The notes under the pieces are model-generated. The model did not search any database. It saw only the letters and a list, made by a program, of their open reading frames with translations, and was not told the origin of the DNA. From the NCBI RefSeq assembly GCF_019578655.1, contig NC_063264.1, positions 13,123,213-13,187,212 on the forward strand: a stretch of DNA of 64,000 nt. Direction: 5' to 3'. Origin of the DNA: Ricinus communis (Eukaryota; Streptophyta; Magnoliopsida; Malpighiales; Euphorbiaceae). Positions 35,306 to 47,486 of the stretch are shown in pieces. Positions within the stretch are counted from its first letter, which is position 1, and each line of letters starts with the position of its first letter. Made by a program: the position numbers and the translations under genes.

Positions 35306-36907
35306 TTAGGTTTAGATTTCCTTCGGCCTAGGCTAAGATTCTTGGTACTACGGAGCTAGGATCAAGTCTGTCTTATTGTTTTCATTAACTCCAGTGTCTC
35401 GGCCTTCACTGTTAGAGAGTCTATCATTCTTTTATTGTGAGCTTGTCCTTGATGCTGTGTTAAGGATGAGTGGTGTAGCGATAGCAAGATCTGAAGTGCG
35501 GTAACTTCGTGCCGTTTTCTTTGAGTGATTGGTGCAGGCTGGCCCTTGGATGCTTCGATTGTTGTTTCGATGATGGGCATCATAGTCAGAATTAGTGTAG
35601 AGCATGGTCGCAGTCGTGTCATGAACTGCCTCGTCATCACTTCAAGTATCGCCTTAGTGAGTAGCGCCGAAGTTAGTGCGTGGGAAGTCGAGCAGAGGTC
35701 AGAGCATTTATGGTTGAGTTTCGTGGTTATAAGAAGCTTAAGAAAGGTGGTAGGAGTGTTTTCGGACTCTCCAAATTCAGAGAAACTTAAGCAGACACTA
35801 TTTATATTTTCCTAAGTAGAACAAGTGCTTTTAAAATACAATATTACGCCCAGTCCCGAAAGAATTCATTATGGCATTTTATTGTTAGGCATGCAATATT
35901 TTATTTTTAGGACATGCATCATACATCGTGCATTGCAACCCTTGGTGATAAGGGGCATCATCACCCTGGTGCGCGGTATTGTAGAACTTTATATAAAGAA
36001 ATGGCTAAAGATTTTACGATTTTGTAAACGTGTTTTTCAAGATAATAATTTCTATCCGTGCTGATTTTAAAGTAAGTAGTTAAATAAATTTTTTCAAAGT
36101 AAATGGTGTCAGCTTAGGATTCTCTGGATGACAAGCTGAGTTGCTGTGAGAGTGAATTGGTATATTGGATTATAGAGGAGAATTCTGGATTTTAGTCAAA
36201 GAGGAATCTCGTGTCAGGGATCAGACGGGTGTTATGAAGTGGATGATGTGATATGGATGTTAAGGATTTTCTGTACGTGCAAGGGACATGTCATTGGGAA
36301 GGAAGTTGGCGAGTGAATTTTGGCAGGACCAAAGTTGGTCCAAATCCTTCGGAGAAGATTCTTTTCTTGCGAGCGGCTAAAGACAGCTGTGTGGAAGCAG
36401 AGAGGTTGTGCGAACCCGAAGTGGGACCACGTGGATATTTTTATTAGAGAGTATGTAATCCTAAGGCGTCTTATGTGCAAAGGTGATGCGGTTTGGTAAG
36501 GAAGGCAAGTTAGCCCTTCTTATGGGGAACCTTTGGAATTGTCGGCAGGTTGGTGAGGTGGCATGCAAGTTGGACTTGCCGCTAAAGAATGTTCTCTAAG
36601 GTCAACTCCAGTTGTTCATAGGTCTGAGTTGAGAAAGTATATTTTCGATCCTTGCTCGTGTTGGACCCTCAGTGTGTGGAAGCAAGTAAAAATTTGATCT
36701 CCCAGGAGCAGTAAGTCAGGATCGCGGATTCTTAGATTCGCCAGTTTTGCTTAAGGGTTTTGTCGATGGGTCTTATAGTGAGTTCATTTTTCTTCCAAGG
36801 AATGTTCCCAAGAAGTCGAGCTCGAGATGATAGATTCCTATTTTCTTTAGTTTCAGTCCTAGTGTGAGCCCATTTTTCTCTAAAAATTCGAGGGCGAATT
36901 TTTCTTA
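35306..36907 (+). pseudogene. Internal relic with integrase C-terminus of a chromovirus
   Basis: The first 900 bp hold nothing I can assign. From about 36326 fragments of one integrase C-terminus can be recognised in changing frames: LRAAKDSCVEAERLCEPEVG (the stretch before the GPY/F module), MRFGKEGKLAL (about 36487), VGEVACKLDLP, and HRSELRKYIFDP at about 36617-36652, which corresponds to the 'HVS.LRKY..DP' segment that precedes the chromodomain. TTCGAGGGCGAA at 36887-36898 is the conserved sequence at the end of Del/Tekay pol. In an active element this region would bind the target chromatin and integrate the cDNA. Here gag, protease, RT and RNase H have been deleted. Confidence 0.65.
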
Positions 36908-36919
36908 ATGGGGGGAGAA
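36908..36919 (+). promoter_or_regulatory. Polypurine tract of chromovirus element
   Basis: AATGGGGGGAGAA directly precedes the 3' LTR start TGTAATGCCCGG at 36920. It primes plus-strand DNA synthesis in active elements. Confidence 0.9.
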
Positions 36920-39737
36920 TGTAATGCCCGGAATTTTCATTTAATAATAGTAATATTAATAATAATTAATAAATTAGTTTTTATTTAAATTAATTTTAGC
37001 TTTATTTTTTATTCGGTTTAATTAGAATGATTTAAATGCAAATTTTGAATTTTAATATTTAACAAATAAAGGAGTTATTTCTAACCCAATTAGTTTGATT
37101 TTTAAGGAGTTAAGTAAGTAAATTATTTGAGGAATAAATTATATTTTTGGTTATTCAAATTTTTTCCAAATGTATATATATATATAAATAAAATTATATA
37201 TTGGAGAATTATGGAAGAATTTGTAAAGGGTGTTTTTATAAAAGAATTATTGGGGAAAAAGGATATTTTAATTAGTAAATGGTGTTAAATTTAATTGGAA
37301 AAATATTTAGCAATTTAATTAATTAAATTAATTGTGTTAGGATTTAATTGGAAATTTATTTTGGGATGAGGATTAAAAGTATAATTTTATTATTATGGGG
37401 GTTTAATGAAAATTTGTATGTTTGGTATTTTTGTAAATAAATATGTCGGTCAGGGGTATATATGTAATTGTGTATTTTCAATAATTCTAATTTGGCCCAA
37501 ATTAAAGAGTTAGGGGATTAATTGAAAGGCTAAAGAAAACTTTAGGAGTTAATTGAAAATTTTACAGGGTGAAATTGTTAGTAATTTAAAAAGTTGAGGG
37601 ACCAAAAGGTAAGAAAGAAAACTTCAGGGACTAAATGTCTATATGGAGAAGAAGAAAAGAAAAGAAGGATCGGGGAGAGAAAGAATAATCGGGGAAGAGG
37701 AAGAAGAGGGGTGCTACATCGTCCGGTAGGTGGCGTCTGCTCAAGGCCGGCGAGTGGCGCCACGGGCGATGGCGGCAGCACGCGTGAGGAGAAAGATGGG
37801 CGAAACTTCCTTGCCGCCGTTCGTGTGCTTTCCGCGTCGGTAGTTTCTGATCTTGCTGGCGATCGACTCCCCTCAAACTTGGCTTTGTTTTGGCGGCGAC
37901 GATGTCGACTGTGGTGACCGGAAACGGAAGTTCACGGTGGAGAGAGAAAATATGGGCAACCAGCGTTTTTGGGTTTTTTCGGCGAGCTCCAGCGAGCTAT
38001 GGACGATCGGAGGGCGCATCTCCACTCTCCTCAGCTCAAGCTTCATAATGGCAACGGTTTCGTGGGATCAGACTTTGTTTGAAAATCGACGGCCGATATC
38101 ATCTTCAAATCTATCAAGATGATCGGGGGTCGGATCAGAAAATCGAAAGCGGGGATCATCATCAGCGTGTCATTCCGAGTCCGATGCTGTGTTCGGATCG
38201 TCGATCGGACTCCGGCGGCTGGAGGTGAGTCGACCTAGCGATCAAGCGTCTCGGTAGTTTTCTCTAGCCCGTTAATTTTGGAATTCTTAGTTTAATTGTG
38301 TGTCTATTGAATTGTGTTGTGTATTAGATGATATTGTGTGTTAAAATATTTGTTGTCAGACTGCCTGCCTTGGTTATGTTTTGTGATGTGTGGCGGAGTC
38401 TAGAAATTAGTGAAGTCTCAGGGACCCGACTCCCGTTAAAATAATTATTGATTATCTGAAGTGTTTTCTTGCAGGTCCTGGACCCGTTTTACCGAGGGTA
38501 AATGTCCGTGTCATAGTGAAGGTTCTGCCGAATTTTCGATAGAATTTATCCGAGTCATGATTCTTAGACAATCAGTCCTAGGAATCTAGACCTAGGGTCA
38601 ATTGTAAATTGTTTAGCGTTATTGATAAATTATTTTTCCGTGATTAGATAATCCGTCTGTTCGGCTAGCTCCAACCGAGGCACAAGAGTAGAGTTAGGAG
38701 GTCGCCAAACTAGTGAGTTAAAGTTATATATCGGTTATGCACGTGTCATGCATAAATTTTGATTGGCAATTATTTATTCAATTATTATTCATTTATATAT
38801 CATTTCTTTTATCATTAATTTTATGATTGCATGATGACACAGGATGGGACGACAGTAGAACATATTAATTTGATGAGTGTTCCAGTGTAAATCTGAGAGT
38901 TATGGAAAAGGGTAATTGAGTAAATTTACAGAAAGAAAGATTAGGATTTGCCCTGGTCGAGCATCGCTCTTTGGGCTTAGTAGAGTGTGTTTGCCGGAGG
39001 TAAGGTCCCCGATCGAGCTTGCTCTCTGGGCGTCGGCTTAGTTGGAAATCAAGTGTTCAGGCTGGAGGTAAGGTCCCTGATCGAGCTTCGCTCTCTGGGC
39101 GCCTGTCCTATTAGAATGAGAGTAGTCGGGATGTTAGAGTTGAGGCTAGTCGAGATGTCAGTATTAAGGTTGATCAAGATGTTAGTATTGGGATTAGGGT
39201 TCTACTAAAGTACTCCGTCCCATTGTGTGTGAAAATTATTTTATTTAAGCATGGCGTGACACGTATGTTTTTACATAACTTATATTTATTTCAAATTAAA
39301 TAAATGTATGATCGAAGTATATGCAAACGTTTTTAGATATATGATTTTAACTCACTCTCGTGACTGACAGTCTCAATTTCATTATTTTTTAGATCCGTGA
39401 CTGTTAGTCTTCCCACGACTCTTATCTAGTAACCCGACTCCTTTATCATTGGGTGATGTATTTGATTTGGTGTGTAAATTTGTAAAATCTTAGATTCTCC
39501 GCAGTTGAAATAGTAGATGTATCAGTTGTAATGCTTTGTAGTTTCAGATCTAGCCTAATTCTTCTGGCAGACCGAATTAATTGTAAATTTAAAGGTTACG
39601 AAATTGTGGAATCCATAGTATTAAATGAGATGAGATTTATTTAAGTCAATGAGTGTCAGGCTTACTACGGGATTCGGTGGCCTTACGCCTACCCATTCCC
39701 TAGTGCCGGTCACGGGCCCACAGATGGGGTCGTGACA
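36920..39737 (+). repeat. 3' LTR of Del/Tekay-type element
   Basis: 2818 bp, TGTAATGCCCGG..GGTCGTGACA. It carries the segment of about 85 bp that the 5' LTR lacks (near 37965-38045: GGCGAGCTCCAGCGAGC and following). Otherwise it is collinear with the 5' LTR, including the GC-rich part and the two tandem arrays. Short arginine-rich reading frames in the GC-rich part differ in frame between the two LTRs and are not counted as genes. Confidence 0.9.
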
Positions 39738-40655
39738 CTATGATTCCTTAGGCCAATCCTTGTTTCATCATTAGTCCTTGTGCCTATAAGTACAAGGAAT
39801 GATAGAGATCTCAATGGTGCAAATCTTGAATTAGAGTATTTAGGCATGCCTGGATACTCGACTTTCCTTCTTTCCTCCAAAAGATTCATCTACGATTATT
39901 TAGAGAATGATATCAATACTCGGTTAACTTTTTCTTCTCATTTGTCCAAGTATTATATCGGTAAAAGCCTAATTAAGTACAAACACAAGCATGAGTTTTC
40001 AATTAATCTAAGTAATAATAAAATTGGGAATGCAAACAATTTGATATTTGGAACGCATTTAATGAAGTAATTTGGGTCGGAGTATTATTAGGTAAGCCCA
40101 CGCAAAGTTCTTCTTGGTTTCGTAAAGCTAGCTCATAAAATTTAGGACTAGGAGAGTTGTTGACCAGTCAACTCCTCTCTGGTCAATGATTTTATTTTAG
40201 TTTATTCACCGTTCTTTATTCATTTATTCATATTTAGCTTCTAGTTTCTTCTTCTTATGGAATGAGGGCTTTCACATTATAGAAATTGCATGCAGCTGAA
40301 TACTTGAGGCAAGTAAGCATATTATGGAATCAAGTTTTTGGTTCGTACAAGAACTTTGCAGACCAATCAAGACTCATGCTAGCAAACGTAGATTTATCAT
40401 GCTAGCAGACGAACAAATGAGAACATAGGTAGGATTTTGTATCCAATATGGAAAGAAATCGGTATTTCTTTATTCTCTTATGTGGCTAAGCGTAAGGATC
40501 AAATCGAACTAATTTAAACCCATAGGTAGATAAAGAACACAAAGGTGAGCATATTATTTTTATTTGTAACCTTGTGGGAGATCAAGTTTTGGGTTCGTAC
40601 AAGAACTTTGCAAACCAATCAAGAGTCATGCTAGCAAATGTAGATTTATCACGCT
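39738..40655. repeat. LDR mosaic with four orientation switches
   Basis: Minus-sense LDR (39738 to about 39965) switches to plus-sense (about 39990-40395), to minus-sense (40396-40550), to plus-sense (40551-40655) and again to minus-sense. The two plus-to-minus switches at about 40395 and 40655 have the same structure ('tttatca.gctagc.gatgaa..gaatgagaacataggtagg'), so the 40300-40550 segment has been duplicated after the inversion arose. Confidence 0.75.
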
Positions 40656-42957
40656 AGCTGATGAATGAATGAGAACATAGGTAGGATTTTGTATCCGATA
40701 AGGAAAGAAATTGTCAGTTCTTTATTCTCTTCCATGGCTAAGGATAAGGATCAAATCAAATTGATTTAAACATAATGGTAGACAAAGAAGACAAAAGAAA
40801 GGAAGGACGTGAGTGATAAGTCTAGTTTCACTTATGTGAGTCTTCATAAGTCCGCAAAGTTGTTAAAAGAACCTATAACTCAACTCTCTACAAGGTAGAA
40901 TACTGAAATAATATACTCACTAGCCTCAAATATTTAGTCGCATGCGGTTTTCATAGTGCAAAAGCCCTTAGTTCATAAAAAGAAGAAACTATAAGCTAAA
41001 TATAAATAAATAAATGAAGATGAATAAACTAAAGTCAAATAAAGGAGTTGATTGGCCAACAACTCTTATAGTCCCAAATTTTATGAGCCAGCTTAATGAG
41101 AAAAAAAATTCACGTGGGTCTACCTAATAACACTCTGGCCAAATTACTTCATCATATGTGTCACAAATATCAAAATGTACGCATTCCTGCTTGGATTAAT
41201 CGAAAGCAATATAATTTCTCCATCATGAGTGTGGATTTGCCTCTCGTCCTACTTGATCATCAAGTCATGGTCCATTGACACTGGTGAAGCTTATCAATTA
41301 TATTTCCATGATTCCTTAATGAAGATAAGGCGAAATTTGTGGGGGCATACCTAATCACACTCGAACCCAATTTACTTCATTATATGCCTTACAAATATCA
41401 AAAGGTGCGCATGGACGTGAGCAACAATTCTATGCTTGCTAGCGCGAGTGTTGATAAGTCTACAAAGTTCTTGAAAGGACCCATAATTTGAATTCCCCCA
41501 AGGTAGAAACTGAAATATTATGCTCACTGGGCTCAAGTATTCGACTGCATACGGTTTTTATAGTGTGAGAGCCCTCATTTCATAATAAAAAGAAACTAGA
41601 AACTAAATATGAATAAATAAATAAAGAAAGATGAATAAACTAAAGTCAAAACAAGAACTAGAGAGGAGTTGACTGGTCAACAACTCTCGTAGCTCCAAAT
41701 TATAAGAGCCAGCGTAACGAAAATAAAGTATAATTTGTGTGCCCTACCTAATAACACTCTGAACTAAATTATCTCATTATATGCATACCAAATATCAAAA
41801 TCCTCATATTCCTGATTGTAACTAAAGTGAAATCATGAACAAGAGAGGAGTTAACTAGTCAACAACACTCGTAATACCAAATTTTATGAGCCAACTTAAC
41901 AAAAATAAGGAAAAATTTGTGTAGGCCTATCCAATAACACTCCAATCCGAATTAGTTCATTATATACATCCCAAACATCAAAATGCTCGCATTAACGGTT
42001 CTATTATGCTTGAATTAATTGAAAACAACATGATTTCTCACTTATACCCGTGGATTTACATTTTGTGATTATCCAACTAAATCTCAATGCCATCGGTCAA
42101 GCTTGTCAATTACGTGTATGATTGCCGCTTCCATGCGCTGTAACTCAATACTCGTGTTTATGCTCTTCAAATAAAACCAAACAATCATTTTAGATAGAGA
42201 TTAGAAAGAGAGGCACAAAAAAGAAAGAATAAAATAAGAACATAGGCATGATTTAAACACAAGGGTAGACAAAGAACAAAAAAGAAAGGAAAGACGTGAG
42301 CAATAAGTTTATGTTCGCTAGCACGATCTAGATAAGTCTGCAAAGTTCTTGGAAGAACCCATAACTTGATTTCTTGCAAGGTAGAAAACTGAAGTAATGT
42401 GCTGACTTGCCTTAAGTATTTAGTTGCATACGGTTTCTATAGCGCAAAAGACCTCATTCCATAAGAAGAAGAAATGAGAAGCTAAATACGAGTAAATAAA
42501 TAAAGAATGATGAATAAACTAAAAATCAAATCATGAACTAAAGAGGAGTTGACTGGTCAATAAATTTTATAGTCCTAAATTTTCTTAGCCAACTTAACAA
42601 AATTAAGAAAAAATTCGTGTGGGCCTACCTAATAACGGGCCGACCCAAATTACTTCATTATATGCATCCCAAACATCAAAATGCTCGCATTCCCATATGT
42701 ATTATGCTTGGATTAGTTGAAAACAACATGATTTCTCCCTTACACATATGGATTTACGGCTCGTCCTGTTCGATCATCAAGCTAAGCCCCAATAGTGCAA
42801 ATCTTGAATCAGAATATTTGGACATGCCTCGATTCTCGGTGTTCCCTCTTTGCTCCAAAAGAATTGTCCAAGAAACTTCTATGAATGATATCAATACTTT
42901 ATCAACTAATTCTCTTTCTTCGCAATTGTCCAAGCATTAGATTGGTGCCTATGGTTT
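40656..42957 (-). repeat. LDR repeat array, block 6 (LTR-sense minus)
   Basis: About three copies; 'gcggttttcatagtgc', 'acggtttttatagtgtg' and 'acggtttctatagcgc' fall near 40940, 41548 and 42428. The first interval (608 bp) reflects a deletion, the second is about 880 bp. The segment 'cctaataacac..cattatatg' is present at about 41120, 41350, 41750, 41935 and 42630. It is cut at 42957 by an LTR piece. Confidence 0.8.
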
Positions 42958-43785
42958 TGATGTGAACCTTGGCACCTTGTGACAAGACCCAACATGTGAA
43001 ATTGGAAAAAAGATTCCCAAAAAAGCTAAATCTAATCTTTGATGAGTGATAGAAGAAATGGAAAAGATTCCCAAGCGGAATTGGAAAAGATTCCCAAGAA
43101 ATAGTAGAAGGTGAGTGATAAGTCAAGATGAACACTAGAAGAATAAGTTCTTAATAAGTTTGAAAAGTTTTAAAAAGAACCAAGTAAGAATAATTTCATA
43201 ATAATCTTATCTCAATAATGATCAATCCCTTGTGCCATTTGGCTAGATAGAGTTTAAATTGATAAAGACATAACTTAATTTCTTATTTGCATTGAGATTA
43301 TAAACTAATTAGGAATGAAATAAAGTATATCCTAAATATAAGTTTTTCTAAATACAAAATAAGAAACTATGCTTAATTAGGGAATAATACAAGTTTGTTC
43401 TAAAAGGATATAATAAAAGTCTTCCAAACTAATAAAATAAGAAGCTTGATTGATTTGGTCAATCCTAATAAATAAAGATATGACTAAATCAATCAAGATA
43501 TATTCTTAAATAACTAAATAAGAAATGCCCATTGTTTCCTCTTTGGTGTAGATGTTCTATTAGGTCAAGGAAGCACTAAAGTGGCCCCTCCTAAAGCTTC
43601 CTTTTTAAAAAAATTCATTTGCCCCTTTCCTTCTCAAGCCTATAATGTGTCATGGCTTGCTTAAGCCCAAATACAAGCCCAAACGATCATGCAAGGCTTG
43701 GCCAAGCTTGGGCTTTGATATTTATTTGCATTTACTATTATGTCACGCCCCAAATCCACCAAACTTTGAAAATCGGGGTTCTTGT
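42958..43785 (-). mobile_element. LTR-like insertion, probably minus orientation, ends uncertain
   Basis: This starts TGATGTGAACCTTGG after LDR 'gcctatggttt' and ends where LDR resumes at 'tttatttattcac'. LDR is minus-sense on the left and plus-sense on the right, so it sits on an inversion point and no duplication is found. It shares 'gtgaaccttgg' and 'aaggtgagtgataagtca' with the LTR at 10723-11617. The minus strand has GGTTCTTTTTAAAAC, similar to the inverted repeat of the other LTRs. Confidence 0.5.
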
Positions 43786-44853
43786 TTATTTATTCACTTT
43801 TTGCTTGTAGTTTCATGTTCTTATGGAATGAGGGCTTTCACACTATGAAAATTGCATGCATTCTGATATTTTAGGCTAGTGAGTATATCATTTCAATCTT
43901 CTATATTGCAAGAAATCAAGTTATGGCTTCTTTTAAGAACTTTACAAACTTATGAAGACTCATGCTAGCAAACCTAGACTTATCGCTCATGTCTTTTCTT
44001 TCTTTTATATTCTTTGTCTACTCTTGTGTTTTGATCAGTTTGATTTGATCCTTACGCTTAGCCATATGGAAGAGAATAATGAACTCACAATTTCTTCCTT
44101 GATTGGATTCGTGATCCTTCCTATGTTCTCATTCTATTCATTTCTTTTGTGTGTCTCTTTCTAATCTCTGTCTACTATAATGTTTTAGTTTTATTTAGTG
44201 AGCATAAAGACGAGAAGGTTGAGTAAAAGCGCATGGAATCTGCAGTCATAAGCACATAACCAATGCTTGGACAAATGTGAAGAAAGAAAATTAGTTGATT
44301 TAGTATTGATGTCATTCTCTAAATGATCACGAATGAATTTTTTTAAGGAAAGTGGAAACAACATAAATGGAGGCATGCCCAATTATTCTGATTCTGGATT
44401 TGCACCATTGGAGTCTCCATTATTCTTTGTTCCTCTATGCACGAGTACTCTTGATGACACAAGGATTGGCGTAAGGAATCATAAGAATGCAATTAACAAG
44501 CTTGACATAAGGATTAGCGTAAAGAATAATAGGAATGTAATTAATAAGCTTGACTTGTGGCATTAGGGCTTAGTTCAATGATCAATTAGGATGAGACATA
44601 AATCCACGTGTGTAATTTAGAAATCATATTACTTTTGATTAGTCCAAGTGGGAATTACTGTGTTCTGATGTTTGGCAAGCATATAATAAAGTAAATTGGG
44701 CCGGAGTGTTATTAGGTATCCTGACGTGAATTTTTCCCTTATTTTCATTAATGAATCATGGAAATGCAATTGACAAGCTTGTTTGATGGCATTAGAGTAT
44801 GACTTGATGATCAAGCAGCATGAGATGGAAATCCACATGCATGGGGGAGAAAT
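43786..44853 (+). repeat. LDR repeat, block 7a (LTR-sense plus)
   Basis: One copy: TATA-like CTATGAAAA near 43838, a GGCTTCTTTTAAGAACTTT inverted repeat near 43925, the polypurine-like 'aaggaaagtggaaacaac' near 44343, and a duplicated 'aaggattggcgtaaggaatcat' segment. GAAAT at 44849-44853 is the left duplication of the Athila-like element. Confidence 0.82.
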
Positions 44854-46286
44854 TGATATGCGCAGAATACACACATCTAAATGGGGTTTTTAAGATTGAT
44901 TTTATGTACATTTGGATGTGAATTGGTGCCAACACTCACCCTATGCGTCTGTTTATGTGCATTAGGTCCAAAAGAAGCCAAAGAGTGATAAAGGGAAGAA
45001 TTGAAGCAGAATTGGACGTCAAAGTTGCCGAAACAAGTCAATTTTGCGCATAAGGAAGCTGAACACGGCCATGTTGGTTTTAACACTGGCCGTGTTCCCA
45101 ACACGGGCACCAAAACGGCCGTGTTGGGAGCATTTGACAACAGGAAAATGATGCGTTAAGGAGCACGACCACAGAGAGTAACACGACCATTAGCATGGGG
45201 CCGTGTTGGGACACAGCCATGTTTGCGGCAGCTAGACGAATTAATTAAAAGAAAGAAAAGAGGGAAATGCGATTCAGAACGGGGAGAACGTCCCAAACCC
45301 TAATTTTTCTCTCCCTAAGGGTTTTCTCAGCTGGAACCAAGGAAAAAGGAGACTTGGACCAAGGTTTAAATTGGATTCCCTTCAAAGATTGAAGATTGGG
45401 CGAGGTTCGTTGATTGGTTTCAATTTGAGCAAGAGGAACAAGAATCGATTCAATTCGAGCAAGAGGAATTGGGGCTGTTTACTCTCATCCAAGGGTGTAA
45501 TCGGGTTTCTCTACCTTTACTCATTGTTGTAATTGAATTCTTGTGGGTTTTGATAATGAACATGTTTAGCTAGATTGATTAAATCCATTGGGATTTCTTT
45601 ACTATGTTGGCTTAATATTATATTGTTGGATTGTTTGAGTTAGTTTTGTATTCTTCTTGCTTTCTTTATTAATAAGATAATGCATAATTCATGAGACGTT
45701 GTGAATTGTGGTGTTTAGATTGCTTTATATGATTGAGAAGTCCATTTGGCAATTGGAATTTTGAATAGCAAGAACTGGTTAATAATCACTCAGAGATAAG
45801 GATAATTAACTAGCCAGATTAAGAATTAACAAAGCTTAATAGAGGCGGATTAAAGCTTAATGCTAATTTAAGAATCAATCATTAGGAAGAGATTCCAACT
45901 TTAGGTTATTAGGTTTAGGAATTCGGTTATCTCGAGATAAACTGAATTCAGTTAAGAATTCATTCACGGGTAGCATAATTGGAGTCATCAATCCTTTATC
46001 TTTTGTTTGATAGCCAACTAGTTTAGGTTCCCTTTGGGTTTGCTTTCTTATCTTGGTTATTTCATTTATCCATTTATTCCTGCATCTCCCTTAGAACTTA
46101 GCTTGTAGCTATTAGTTAGTTTAGAAATTATTCATCATTCATTTTAGGTTAATATAATAAAGAACAAAGGAGTAACTCTAGGCTTTCACTTTCCTGAGGA
46201 ATACGACCTTGATACTCGCTATTAGTGCTAGACTGCATCGATAGGTACACTGCTTTAGATTGTAGCTGCATAGATAACAACCATCA
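44854..46286 (+). repeat. 5' LTR of Athila-like element
   Basis: 1433 bp, TGATATGCGCAG..AACCATCA. Two perfect hairpin stems lie in a GC island: GAACACGGCC (45061-45070) with GGCCGTGTTC (45088-45097), and CCCAACACGG (45097-45106) with CCGTGTTGGG (45119-45128). An AT-rich AATTAATTAAAAG follows about 110 bp later. From about 45555 on it matches the LTRs at 5489 and 29418 (in inverse orientation). Confidence 0.93.
45061..45128. promoter_or_regulatory. Two adjoining perfect 10-bp stems in LTR U3
   Basis: The stems share base 45097: 45061-45070 pairs with 45088-45097 (17-nt loop), and 45097-45106 pairs with 45119-45128 (12-nt loop). The 3' LTR keeps the second stem (about 49746-49777) and has lost part of the first. 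The function is unknown; they could extrude as cruciforms or fold in transcripts starting upstream. Confidence 0.7.
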
Positions 46287-46292
46287 AGTTTT

Positions 46293-46310
46293 TGGCGCCG
46301 TTGCCGGGGA
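46293..46310 (+). promoter_or_regulatory. Primer-binding site, tRNA-Asp type
   Basis: TGGCGCCGTTGCCGGGGA, complementary to the 3' end of plant tRNA-Asp, six bases inside the 5' LTR end (46286). Confidence 0.93.
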
Positions 46311-46472
46311 AGTGTTTGAAAACTAGAGTGAAATTTGCTATTTGTTGATTTAGCCATTTTTTTCTTATTATTTTATGGTTTTTATTTTTATTTGTTTATT
46401 TATTTTATTTTATTTGTACATATTTATTTAGTTTAAGTTTATGATTCAGGTAGTGAATGATAAGGAGGTTCA

Positions 46473-47486
46473 ATGCTAAACTCAAACTCTTTGTATGACG
46501 CATTGGAAAATGGGATCAGGAACCAAGAGAGTGCTAAAAATTGGGATAGCCGTGCATCTTTAGAAGCTCGAGTGGAATCATTTTGTAGGACTACCGATCA
46601 ACTCTCCACTCCTATCCTTTCATTTCATGGTTTTTGTGAATTTTGTTGTGGTTTACATTTGAGTAATGATTGTCCATTGTGCAGTCATTTTACTCATTGT
46701 TCTTATAATTGTGAACAGGTGAATTATACGGGAAGTTGGCCAAATGACTCGTATAGAAGCACCTACAATCAAGAGTGGAGCACTCATTCACCCTTTGGAT
46801 GGAGCTTAAATGGCCAAGAACCACTAGGGTTTTAGCAACTACATCAGCAGCCTAATCTTGCACCTTCAACTCAAGATGAAGAGTTAGTGTCAGAGGAGCT
46901 GATGATGAGGTTCATTACAAGTCTTGATGATAGATTCCAACAAACAGAGAGGGTACTTGAAGGTCAACAAGCCTCAATTGAGAACATAGAGCATCAAGTA
47001 GGCTTGATATTCAAGTTACTAGCGACAGAACAATGGAGAACTCCATCAAACGCAACTGAATCTGAGGAACATTTGAGCGCCATTACTTTGCGTTCAGGTG
47101 AGATTTTTTATGGTTTAACTACTATGTTTGACGATGATACTTCTATGCAGGATGATTTCTTGAACATGAAGATGGAACCAGAAAAGGAAGAGGCAAACAT
47201 GATTCCTCTAAAAGACTATCAACAGGAATTTACAGTTGATGATGCTGAGTTGCAGTTAGAGGAATTTTTGGTGGATTTTCCACAAGTCCCTTCGATGATG
47301 GAAGATGAGCATGAGTTATCCAATAAAGAAGTCTTGGAGGAGCTCGAGTTTTTTCTAGCAAGTGAACCAAGCCAAGGACTGGATAAAACCATCAATATTC
47401 CTGAAGAACTTGCCCAACCGTCGATCCTTGTAATTGGTGAAACTCCAACTTTCAAATTGGAAGAGCCCCTAGAGCATCATGACTAG
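46473..47486 (+). pseudogene. gag: Athila-like gag with one in-frame TAG
   Basis: The frame is continuous except for TAG at 46833-46835; a second stop ends it at 47484-47486. It starts MLNSNSLYDALENGIRNQES. A cysteine-rich knuckle FCEFCCGLHLSNDCPLC lies at about residues 51-67, followed by CEQVNYTGSWPNDSY and YNQEWSTHSPFGWSLNG, similar to the region after the Athila nucleocapsid. After the TAG come APSTQDEELVSEELMMRF, a helical stretch RVLEGQQASIENIEHQVGL and SAITLRSGE, a hallmark near the gag-pol boundary of Athila and related elements. The end, FKLEEPLEHHD, looks like the linker before RT, and RT itself is absent. Downstream in another frame AFGRHPKF (about 47688) resembles a motif near the end of Athila ORFs. 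The gag product would package RNA; translation would need readthrough of the TAG. Confidence 0.8.

Larger units (their letters stand above)
32557..39737 (+). mobile_element. Gutted Del/Tekay-type chromovirus element with CTATG duplication
   Basis: 7181 bp with long LTRs (2733 and 2818 bp), TGTAAT..GTGACA-type ends and CTATG on both sides (32552-32556 and 39738-39742). After the 5' LTR comes a tRNA-iMet primer site; before the 3' LTR come the TTCGAGGGCGAA motif and a GGGGGG polypurine tract, both usual in Del/Tekay elements. The interior is only about 1.6 kb. It keeps relics of the integrase C-terminus and nothing recognisable of protease, RT or RNase H. It can therefore only be non-autonomous. 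The LTRs are more than 90% identical by eye. Confidence 0.9.

Noticed and set aside
35362..35815. Frames on both strands in the chromovirus interior
   Set aside because: They do not match gag or pol and overlap on opposite strands; treated as unassigned relic.
46293..46310. tRNA-Asp-like sequence considered as a tRNA gene
   Set aside because: Only the 18 nt complementary to the tRNA 3' end are present, next to the LTR end; it is a primer-binding site.
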